Assembly (NCBI GenBank): GCA_039920305.1
Contig: JBDSEA010000249.1
Coordinates: 1 to 22,891 of the forward strand
DNA length: 22,891 nt
From: DASRAJ01 sp039920305
GTDB lineage: Bacteria; Bacteroidota; Bacteroidia; Chitinophagales; UBA10324
Direction: 5' to 3'
Shown here: in pieces, positions 17,198-22,891 of the stretch
Layout: every line of letters starts with the position of its first letter
Numbering within the stretch: position 1 is the stretch's first letter
Position numbers and translations under genes: made by a program
Notes under the pieces: model-generated
What the model was told of the DNA's origin: nothing
The model's database searches: none
What the model saw: the letters and a program-made list of their open reading frames with translations, nothing else

Positions 17198-18127
17198 TCA
17201 GTGATTACTGTTTCTTTGAATCAGGTCATGCAGGGCAGACGCAACGTCAGGAAACTGAAAGACAAATCCTTCTTCAAGTAATCTTTTCGGGACAACTTTG
17301 CGGCTTTTTAAAATCAATTCCGGTTCTGTTCCGATTACCATCGCACCCAGCTTCAGCATCCACTTCGCAGCCCCCATTCCTGCCGGCATCTTCATTTCTT
17401 TCCGCAGGAGCTTCATGAAGTCTTTGTTAGGAAGAGGTACCGGGGCAGTGAGGTTGAAAGTTCCGCTTAAATCATCCCGCTGCAATAGAAATTCAATTGC
17501 GCGTACGTAATCATATTCGTGGATCCAGCTAAAGAATTGTTCCCCGCTACCCATCCTGCCGCCTAATCCAAACCTCGTTAATCGCTTCAGCACAGTCAAA
17601 ACACTGTTTTTATAATTGCCCAGTACCAGAGATGTACGCATCACCATTTTTCTCGTGCCCGGCGTATCCATTTCCCAAAAGGTACGCTCCCATGCTTTGC
17701 ATACACTCATTGAAAAGTCATCCCCAATTTCTTTGCTGTCTTCAGCTCTGTCATCAATCATTGAATGCCGGTAAATTGTGGCGCTGCCTGCATTGATCCA
17801 CAGCCTTGGCGGATTTTTGCACTGCCGGATTGCTTCGCCCACAATATGAGTTGAATTAACACGCGACTCCAATATTTCCTTTTTGTTCTTTTCGTTGTAC
17901 CGGCAGTTCACTGAGCGGCCTGTGAGGTTGATCACTGCATCGGCATCTTCAAATTCTTCTTCCCATGTATCAGAGGTTTTTCCGTTCCATCCCGTAAATC
18001 GGGCATATGGTGAATACAATTGAGGACTTCTGCTGAGTATCACGATATCATACAATTGTTGATGGAAGTGCTTTGCTAAAACATTTCCGAGAAATCCACT
18101 CCCGCCGGCAAGAATTATTTTTCTCAT
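17198..18127 (-). CDS. TIGR01777-family NAD(P)-dependent epimerase/oxidoreductase
   Basis: 309 residues. The N-terminal Rossmann motif is GGSGFLG (G8, G11, G14). The family-typical INLTGRSVNCRYNEKNKKEI (66-85) and the segment AGSATIYR (S115, Y119) follow, then MRTSLVLG. The last 45 or so residues (VPKRLLEEGFVFQFPDVASALHDLI) form the DUF1731 tail that marks TIGR01777/SDR39U1 proteins. This group is an extended short-chain dehydrogenase/reductase; the substrate is unknown, and older annotations as cell division inhibitor are not based on activity. It is the third gene of the minus-strand set, 52 bases after the small membrane protein and 10 bases before the membrane-SRPBCC gene. The reductase next to two SRPBCC proteins suggests that a hydrophobic compound is bound and reduced or isomerised. 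Confidence 0.92.
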   Translation of the reverse strand: MRKIILAGGSGFLGNVLAKHFHQQLYDIVILSRSPQLYSPYARFTGWNGKTSDTWEEEFEDADAVINLTGRSVNCRYNEKNKKEILESRVNSTHIVGEAIRQCKNPPRLWINAGSATIYRHSMIDDRAEDSKEIGDDFSMSVCKAWERTFWEMDTPGTRKMVMRTSLVLGNYKNSVLTVLKRLTRFGLGGRMGSGEQFFSWIHEYDYVRAIEFLLQRDDLSGTFNLTAPVPLPNKDFMKLLRKEMKMPAGMGAAKWMLKLGAMVIGTEPELILKSRKVVPKRLLEEGFVFQFPDVASALHDLIQRNSNH

Positions 18128-18179
18128 AACCTTAGTTTAGTATTGAATTGAATCTCAAAATTTCCACATTTACTTTTTC

Positions 18180-18554
18180 TTATTCAGCATTGGGAATATT
18201 CAGTCTATCCTTCTTTGATTTATTTCTCAGGTTGAACAGGATGAAAAGGTTAAAAAAATGCATGCCGCCGAGGATCAGGATGATTGTCCCTACCTTGATA
18301 CTTAGCAGTTCAATAAGTCCCGTTGCATCAGTAATTTCCTGGGAAGTCTTTAAATTAAAAACTGCATATCCGATATTCACGAGGTAAAAGCCTGCAAGCA
18401 GCAGCTTGTTGACTGCATCAGCAAGATCATGGCTTCCGTGAAAAATTCCAATCAGAAAAATTCTGCCATGCCTGAAAAGTATCCTGCCCACCCAAAGTGC
18501 AAGGCAAATGGAAAGCAGGAGGTAAACGCTGTAGGTGATGATTAAGTAGTTCAT
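18180..18554 (-). CDS. Small integral membrane protein, function unknown
   Basis: 124 residues, not recognised. Hydrophobic helices lie at about 2-23, 50-68 and 84-108, with a shorter apolar stretch at 32-39 and a basic C-terminal tail (NKSKKDRLNIPNAE). There is no signal peptide cleavage site and no charged catalytic motif; a HGSHDLAD segment (39-46) between helices one and two carries two His and two Asp and could bind something, but this is speculation. It lies 94 bases downstream of the GbsR-type regulator gene and shares its strand. A perfect palindrome between them suggests regulation of this gene and those after it. Its place between a regulator and a reductase points to a sensor, a transporter-like helper or a membrane subunit. 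Confidence 0.75.
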   Translation of the reverse strand: MNYLIITYSVYLLLSICLALWVGRILFRHGRIFLIGIFHGSHDLADAVNKLLLAGFYLVNIGYAVFNLKTSQEITDATGLIELLSIKVGTIILILGGMHFFNLFILFNLRNKSKKDRLNIPNAE

Positions 18555-18608
18555 GATGATGAGTTTTGTAATTGAATGAAAGTTGATGAATTTTATTATT
18601 TTATAATT

Positions 18609-18620
18609 CTGAACGTTCAG
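18609..18620. promoter_or_regulatory. Perfect 12-base palindrome, candidate operator
   Basis: CTGAACGTTCAG reads the same on both strands. It lies in the 94-base gap between the regulator gene and the small membrane protein gene. A second perfect palindrome, AAGTATACTT, lies 10 bases away (18631-18640). The GAAC half is shared with the GAACTT dyads at the regulator's own promoter. As RNA it would form only a four-base stem, so a DNA site is more likely than a hairpin. Confidence 0.4.
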
Positions 18621-18648
18621 TAAGAAATGAAAGTATACTTCAAAAAAA

Positions 18649-19155
18649 TTAACGCAGTATTTTCAGGAATGTTCCAAAAAACCAGTTTGCATCCATTTTA
18701 ATAAATGTTTCGATGGATTGATCCGTCTTGCTGACAAGTTCTTGAATGGCTGCAACCATTTCATTAAAAGCTTTATGATTTTTTTCACGCTTATCACCTT
18801 CAACCTTTTCAAGTTCGTCCAGTAATTTCTTAACGGGTTCCAGCTCCCTCTTTTTTCGCTCCTTTGCAATCTGCATTGCAACTTTCCAGATGTCTTTTTC
18901 GGCGGAGAAAAATTCTCTTCGTTCACCTTTTACATGTTCCTTTTCAACCAGGCCCCAGTTGATAAGTTCCCTGAGGTTCATATTAGCATTACCTCTGGAA
19001 ATTTTCAGCTCCTTCATAATATTCTCGGCACTCATGGGTTCGGGTGATATCAGCAGGAAGGCATGAACCTGTGCCATTGTTCGGTTAATACCCCAGCTTG
19101 AGCCCAGTCTTCCCCATGCATTGATGAATTTGTCTCTGGCTTCAGGAAGTTTCAT
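18649..19155 (-). CDS. GbsR/MarR-type winged-helix transcriptional regulator
   Basis: 168 residues. The N-terminal part (1-35) and the winged helix (41-83) with MSAENIMKELKISRGNANMN as helix-turn-helix and GERREFF as wing fit the GbsR branch of the MarR superfamily. A long charged coiled-coil-like stretch (about 88-140) would serve dimerisation, and the tail ends in an aromatic segment NWFFGTFLKILR. GbsR proteins are usually repressors released by a small ligand, such as choline in Bacillus, but the Bacteroidota members near lipid or pigment genes have no known ligand. It is the first gene of the minus-strand set and is divergent from glyA. The promoter box lies only 4 bases before the start codon, so the mRNA may be leaderless. 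Dyads over the promoter suggest autorepression. Confidence 0.88.
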   Translation of the reverse strand: MKLPEARDKFINAWGRLGSSWGINRTMAQVHAFLLISPEPMSAENIMKELKISRGNANMNLRELINWGLVEKEHVKGERREFFSAEKDIWKVAMQIAKERKKRELEPVKKLLDELEKVEGDKREKNHKAFNEMVAAIQELVSKTDQSIETFIKMDANWFFGTFLKILR

Positions 19156-19159
19156 TTGA

Positions 19160-19190
19160 CAAAAGTAGAACTTCTTATGGAACTTTCAAT
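19160..19190 (-). promoter_or_regulatory. Promoter of the GbsR-type regulator operon
   Basis: On the minus strand ATTG (19187-19190) and TACTTTTG (19160-19167) are separated by 19 bases, a near-perfect Bacteroidota TTTG / TAnnTTTG promoter. The ATG follows the -7 box after 4 bases, so transcription would begin at or within a base or two of the start codon. Confidence 0.6.
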
Positions 19191-19197
19191 AAGTTCT
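19167..19197. promoter_or_regulatory. GAACTT dyads over the regulator promoter, candidate operator
   Basis: GAACTT (19180-19185) and AAGTTC (19191-19196) form a perfect 6-base inverted repeat with a 5-base spacer. A further AGAACTT (19167-19173) pairs perfectly with AAGTTCT (19191-19197). The sites cover the -33 element and touch the -7 box, which is where a repressor would act. A dimeric winged-helix protein such as the adjacent GbsR-type regulator is the natural candidate. Confidence 0.45.
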
Positions 19198-19280
19198 GAA
19201 AAATATATTTTAAATGGAGTAAATCCATTGCGATTCTGTAATTGCTAATTTCACGCAGATTAAATTATTTATTTACGCCC

Positions 19281-20552
19281 ATGAACCGTGACGAACTTCT
19301 TTTTACACTTATCAATAAAGAGCTGGAGCGCCAGCGCTACGGTATCGAGCTGATCGCTTCTGAAAATTTTGTTAGCAGCCAGGTGCTGGAGGCGATGGGA
19401 AGCTGCCTGACCAATAAATATGCGGAAGGATATCCCGGCAGAAGGTACTACGGGGGGTGTGAAGTAGTGGATGAGGTCGAGCAGCTTGCTATTGACCGGG
19501 TAAAACAATTGTTTGGCGCTGCATATGCAAACGTGCAGCCGCATTCCGGAGCGCAGGCAAATGCAGCCGTGTATTTCGCGGTGTTGCAGCCTGGTGATAA
19601 AATCTTAGGCCTTGATCTTTCTCATGGTGGTCATCTGACTCATGGCTCTCCGGTAACAGCTTCAGGGAAATTATACCAGCCACATTTCTATGGTGTCGAG
19701 AAAGAGGACGGGCGGATTAATATGGATAATGTGGCTCACAAGGCAATGGAAGTAAAGCCTAAGCTTATCATTTGCGGTGCTTCCGCCTACTCGCGCGACT
19801 GGGATTATAAGCGCTTCCGTGAAATAGCGGACAGTGTGGGGGCATTGCTCTTTTGCGACATGGCGCATCCTGCAGGATTGATCGCCTGTAAGCTTTTGAA
19901 TGATCCCCTCCCTCACTGCCATTTCGTTACCTCCACCACCCATAAAACCCTTCGCGGCCCACGGGGCGGAATTATCCTGATGGGAAAAGATTTTGAAAAC
20001 CCATTCGGCTTGAAGACTCCCAAAGGGGAAATAAAGATGATGAGCACCGTGATTGACAGTGCTGTATTCCCCGGGATACAAGGCGGCCCGCTTGAGCATG
20101 TGATCGCATCCAAGGCCGTTGCATTCGGTGAGGCGCTCACCGGGGAGTACCATGCTTACATTAAGCAGGTTCAGCTCAATGCGCAGGCGATGGCAGCAGC
20201 ATTTACCGGACGCGGGTATCAGATCGTTTCAGGAGGAACTGATAACCATATGATGCTCATTGACCTCCGGAATAAAAATATTTCAGGCAAAAAAGCCGAA
20301 AATGCTTTGAATGCCGCCCACCTCACCCTCAATAAAAACATGGTTCCATTCGATGATAAATCCGCATTTGTAACCTCGGGCATCCGAATTGGTACACCTG
20401 CAGTTACTTCACGCCGAATGAATGAATCGCACATGGATCAGATAGTTTCATGGATTGACAGAATATTAATGGATGCCGAAAATCAGGCATTGATTACCCA
20501 AACGAGGGAGGAAGTCAGTAGCTTTATGAACCAGTTTCCTTTATATCAATAA
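19281..20552 (+). CDS. glyA: Serine hydroxymethyltransferase
   Basis: 423 residues from the ATG at 19281; an in-frame ATG at 19242 would add 13 residues not found in the family, whose proteins begin close to the helix MNRDELLFTLINKELERQR. The enzyme interconverts serine and glycine with tetrahydrofolate and pyridoxal phosphate and supplies one-carbon units. Conserved blocks are GIELIASENFVS, NKYAEGYPGRRYYGGCE, VQPHSGAQANAAVY, LSHGGHLTHGS, the PLP lysine in TSTTHKTLRGPRGG (K222), and FPGIQGGPLEH. The length is normal (E. coli has 417). The 125-base region upstream is shared with the divergent regulator; no convincing promoter for glyA was found in it. The exonuclease gene follows after 59 bases on the same strand and could be co-transcribed. 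Confidence 0.98.
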   Translation: MNRDELLFTLINKELERQRYGIELIASENFVSSQVLEAMGSCLTNKYAEGYPGRRYYGGCEVVDEVEQLAIDRVKQLFGAAYANVQPHSGAQANAAVYFAVLQPGDKILGLDLSHGGHLTHGSPVTASGKLYQPHFYGVEKEDGRINMDNVAHKAMEVKPKLIICGASAYSRDWDYKRFREIADSVGALLFCDMAHPAGLIACKLLNDPLPHCHFVTSTTHKTLRGPRGGIILMGKDFENPFGLKTPKGEIKMMSTVIDSAVFPGIQGGPLEHVIASKAVAFGEALTGEYHAYIKQVQLNAQAMAAAFTGRGYQIVSGGTDNHMMLIDLRNKNISGKKAENALNAAHLTLNKNMVPFDDKSAFVTSGIRIGTPAVTSRRMNESHMDQIVSWIDRILMDAENQALITQTREEVSSFMNQFPLYQ

Positions 20553-20611
20553 CCCTGATTTATAAACCGGGCTTCGGATGAAGATTTTTATCATTTAGTG
20601 AATCATTGATT

Positions 20612-21346
20612 ATGCTTGATCACATACGGCTTGACAATCTCATTTGTATTGATATTGAGACCGTGCCGGCCTTCCCCGGGCTTGCTGCTCTGCCGGATGA
20701 GCTAAAGGAACTGTATCTTAAAAAATCGCAAAGGCTAAAGCTTGAGAATGAGAATGATGAGGATCAGTATTTTAATCATGCAGGCATCTACGCCGAGTTT
20801 GGCAAAGTGATTTGTATTTCATTGGGAAGGTTCAGGCGGGAGAAGGATGGTGAGGTTCAGTTACGGATCAAATCAATATTTGGGGACGATGAAAAGGTGA
20901 TGCTGAATCAGTTTTGTGATTTACTTACACTGTACGAAAAAAAATTCCGCCAAGTTCAGTTCTGCGGTCACAATATCCGGGAGTTTGATATACCTTACTT
21001 GTGCCGCCGTATGCTTGTGAACCTGATGATGCTGCCTGGCTGCATTGATTTCTCCGGAAAAAAGCCATGGGAAGTAAACATGATTGATACACTGCAGCTC
21101 TGGCGCTTTGGTGATGTAAAGCATTATACTTCCATCAAGCTTCTTGCTTTGATTCTGGGAATTGAATCACCAAAAAATGATCTTGAGGGTAAAGATGTGG
21201 GCAAAGCATACTGGCATGAAAAGAATCTGCAACGGATTGTAGAATATTGCCAGCGCGATGTGATCACCGTTGCGCAACTGATGCTGCGATTTAAAAATCT
21301 TCCTCTGTTGAATAAGGAGCAGATCATCATCCTGAATGATCAATAA
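20612..21346 (+). CDS. PolB-like 3'-5' exonuclease
   Basis: 244 residues from the ATG at 20612; an in-frame TTG at 20606 would add only two residues. The DEDDy exonuclease motifs are in order: Exo I ICIDIETVP (D14, E16), Exo II HNIREFDIPYL (N121, D126), and Exo III EYCQRDVITV (Y212, D216). The 3'-5' exonuclease is of the predicted PolB-like group and stands alone without a polymerase domain. It would remove nucleotides from a DNA 3' end with two metal ions in the cytoplasm; the pathway (repair or proofreading) is not known. The stop codon is four bases from the stop of the convergent amidohydrolase gene, so antisense overlap of the two transcripts is likely. Confidence 0.92.
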   Translation: MLDHIRLDNLICIDIETVPAFPGLAALPDELKELYLKKSQRLKLENENDEDQYFNHAGIYAEFGKVICISLGRFRREKDGEVQLRIKSIFGDDEKVMLNQFCDLLTLYEKKFRQVQFCGHNIREFDIPYLCRRMLVNLMMLPGCIDFSGKKPWEVNMIDTLQLWRFGDVKHYTSIKLLALILGIESPKNDLEGKDVGKAYWHEKNLQRIVEYCQRDVITVAQLMLRFKNLPLLNKEQIIILNDQ

Positions 21347-21350
21347 TCCG

Positions 21351-22550
21351 TTAAATCAGTTTCACCACTTTTGACGCGGATGTGAATTTCATTTCTTCAT
21401 CCATATCGGTTATCAGGTTCAATCCCGGCTTCTTTCCCGGTATAATGCTTCCTAATTCCTGATCCCATCCGAAAAATTGAGCTCCATTCAGCGTTGACCA
21501 TTGTACAAGCTGGTGTGTGCTTAACGAAGCATCATGGCGCTGAATCGTTTTCATTTCCTCAAGTACTGAAAGCTGGTGATTTGAAGCAAGAGAATCAGTT
21601 CCTATGCAGATGCGGTCAGGATAATTTTTCCAGTGGGAATAATCCGGCAGGCTGTTGTGAATGTAAAGATTTGCATTAGGGCAGGTACAAAAGAATATTT
21701 CAGGATTTACCCCTGCAGCCAGTTTAAAATCAGTTGAATCTGACCAGGTATTGTGAACAAGCATAAGTTTTTTCTTTTCCGGAAAGAACTGAAGCACTGA
21801 TTGGAGGGAATTTCTTCCTGTTGGCTGAAAAATGGAGAGCGGTAATCTGAAGTGCCCGAAAACTTTTGTAAAGTCACCCGAGCCGGTTTCAAAAAAATCA
21901 TTTTCAGCTTTCGATTCCTGGCTGTGAAAGCTGAAGATCGGAGGATGATTTTCAGTAAAGGAAAAAATCATTCGGAATAATTCCGGGGGAACGCTATAGG
22001 GAGCATGCGGGGTGATGGAGGCGGAAAGGTTTTTATTTCTTGCCTCCTGAAATATTTTTAGCGACTGGATGAAATATTTCCCCGCGTTCTCAGGATAAAA
22101 CCCGAAGCATTCCACGAAAGTGTGATACTTCAGTGATGAATTGACTTTAAACTCAAAAGTGTAAGTGTCATTGGAAATATCACCCACGGCAACAATTCCA
22201 TTCTCCTGCATTTCTTTTTCGGATCTGCGGATAGCGTCATAAATAATTTCAGGATAATGGCTTTCCCCGGCCAGCCGGAATCCATTCCTGTAATCAATCA
22301 GTTCAATGATGAATTTAGCCATTCCCGCATGCTCCGCTATTTTTGAATGCATATAGGAAAGCTCCAGATGGCAATGTGCATTTATGAACCCGGGGCAAAT
22401 GATGCCGGTATGAATTTCAAGCCCGCCATTATCAAAATGTTCTCTGTTACCTAATAAAATAATTTTTCCATCATCATCCACGATCACAACCCCGCCGGGA
22501 ACAGGTGCCCCTGATCCGGGAACAATCCAGTCAGCACTGATTTTTCTCAT
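21351..22550 (-). CDS. Metal-dependent amidohydrolase, deaminase type
   Basis: 399 residues, no signal peptide, so cytoplasmic. The amidohydrolase fold is shown by the metal motif FINAHCHLELS (H59, H61), THAPYS-like TPHAPYS (H182), FHSQES (H209, E212), VHNTW (H266) and IGTDSLASN (D319). The N-terminal beta sandwich is closed by a C-terminal strand set (LGSIIPGKKPGLNLI). These features place it with the purine-type deaminases (chlorohydrolase, S-adenosylhomocysteine/methylthioadenosine deaminase, aminodeoxyfutalosine deaminase). The last, in the futalosine route to menaquinone, is one possibility, but no menaquinone gene lies in the window, so no symbol is given. The substrate is most likely an amino-substituted heterocycle. 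A promoter box lies 3 bases upstream of the start codon. Confidence 0.9.
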   Translation of the reverse strand: MRKISADWIVPGSGAPVPGGVVIVDDDGKIILLGNREHFDNGGLEIHTGIICPGFINAHCHLELSYMHSKIAEHAGMAKFIIELIDYRNGFRLAGESHYPEIIYDAIRRSEKEMQENGIVAVGDISNDTYTFEFKVNSSLKYHTFVECFGFYPENAGKYFIQSLKIFQEARNKNLSASITPHAPYSVPPELFRMIFSFTENHPPIFSFHSQESKAENDFFETGSGDFTKVFGHFRLPLSIFQPTGRNSLQSVLQFFPEKKKLMLVHNTWSDSTDFKLAAGVNPEIFFCTCPNANLYIHNSLPDYSHWKNYPDRICIGTDSLASNHQLSVLEEMKTIQRHDASLSTHQLVQWSTLNGAQFFGWDQELGSIIPGKKPGLNLITDMDEEMKFTSASKVVKLI

Positions 22551-22891
22551 GCACGAAAGTTAATGTCAATTTCAGGTGGAAAGCAATTGTAAATGGAGTG
22601 GTTATCATGCAGGATGCTGAAGATATACGCATCTCTCATTAAAATCGGGTCCTAAAAGGCGACATCATGTATCAGCCCGGTTATTTTTTTAATTCTGGTA
22701 TTATTCATTCAGTTTTTTAATTCGAAAACGATCATGGATATTATTTAGCCTTTCGGCTGAATCCATAGGTAAGATCTGTTTCGGATTTATGGCTGATGTA
22801 CATCCTGACAAAAATTATTATTGAACCAGGGAACCATTTAGATTCAGCAGATTTATCTCAGCGGATTTTGCAGCAAAAGCTGCGGTTATGT
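22551..22891. other. 341-base region without a supported gene
   Basis: Apart from the amidohydrolase promoter, it holds a weak hairpin (ATCGGG at 22644-22649 with CCCGGT at 22676-22681, one G-U pair) before a T-rich run, which could end a plus-strand transcript though no plus-strand gene precedes it. From the ATG at 22796 a plus-strand frame stays open to the window end (MYILTKIIIEPGNHL and on); it is too short to judge. Small inverted repeats at the very end (TTTTGCAGCAAAA and GCAGCAAAAGCTGC, about 22866-22883) overlap. Confidence 0.45.
22554..22587 (-). promoter_or_regulatory. Possible promoter of the amidohydrolase gene
   Basis: On the minus strand ATTG (22584-22587) lies 21 bases upstream of TAACTTTCG (22554-22562), a common variant of the Bacteroidota -7 element. 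Three bases separate it from the start codon, which would make the transcript leaderless. The spacing is slightly longer than usual. Confidence 0.35.

Noticed and set aside
15753..18127. Reading the TIGR01777 and SRPBCC genes as cell-division inhibitors
   Set aside because: That label is carried over in old annotations; nothing in the sequences supports a division role.
19671..20153. 160-codon minus-strand open frame inside glyA
   Set aside because: Opposite the most conserved part of glyA, including the PLP lysine region; a shadow frame.
20564..20595. Possible terminator after glyA (CTTC-GGAT-GAAG followed by ATTTTT)
   Set aside because: The stem is only four base pairs, too weak to call.
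22866..22883. Overlapping inverted repeats at the window end as a mobile-element end or REP-like repeat
   Set aside because: Arms are only 5-6 bases, there is a single copy, and they may lie in the start of a gene cut by the window end.

Overview
The window looks like chromosomal DNA from a member of the Bacteroidota, probably the Chitinophagales/Sphingobacteriales side. The phylum call rests on several secreted proteins ending in type IX secretion (T9SS) C-terminal sorting domains, on promoter-like sequences of the Bacteroidota type (TTTG, about 17-21 bases, TAnnTTTG), and on the near absence of Shine-Dalgarno sequences before start codons. No rRNA, tRNA, CRISPR array, insertion sequence or phage gene was seen.

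Region 1 (1-10135) is rich in exported proteins. It holds the C-terminal end of a VCBS/FG-GAP propeller protein, a multidomain tyrosinase, a convergent Cys-type sulfatase, and a secreted phospholipase-D-fold protein with two HKD motifs. The housekeeping GTPase gene hflX follows, read away from the PLD gene. After hflX lies a small secreted cupredoxin-like protein whose copper site has lost its Cys and second His. Five of these six non-hflX/hflX-adjacent genes carry a recognisable or degenerate T9SS tail; no T9SS machinery gene lies in the window.

Region 2 (10260-15689) is one very large lipoprotein gene for a bacterial alpha-2-macroglobulin with an intact thioester motif. It does not sit next to the pbpC gene that often accompanies such proteins.

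Region 3 (15753-19155, minus strand) is a compact five-gene set: a GbsR/MarR-type regulator, a small membrane protein, a TIGR01777-type NAD(P)-dependent epimerase, a five-helix membrane protein fused to an SRPBCC domain, and a free SRPBCC protein. The regulator has a strong promoter-like sequence overlapped by GAACTT dyads, and a perfect 12-base palindrome follows the regulator gene. This suggests an autoregulated unit that handles a hydrophobic or membrane-associated ligand. It is the best candidate in the window for an undescribed system.

Region 4 (19281-22550) is housekeeping: serine hydroxymethyltransferase (glyA), a PolB-like 3'-5' exonuclease, and a convergent metal-dependent amidohydrolase of the deaminase type. 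The last 341 bases hold no supported gene.
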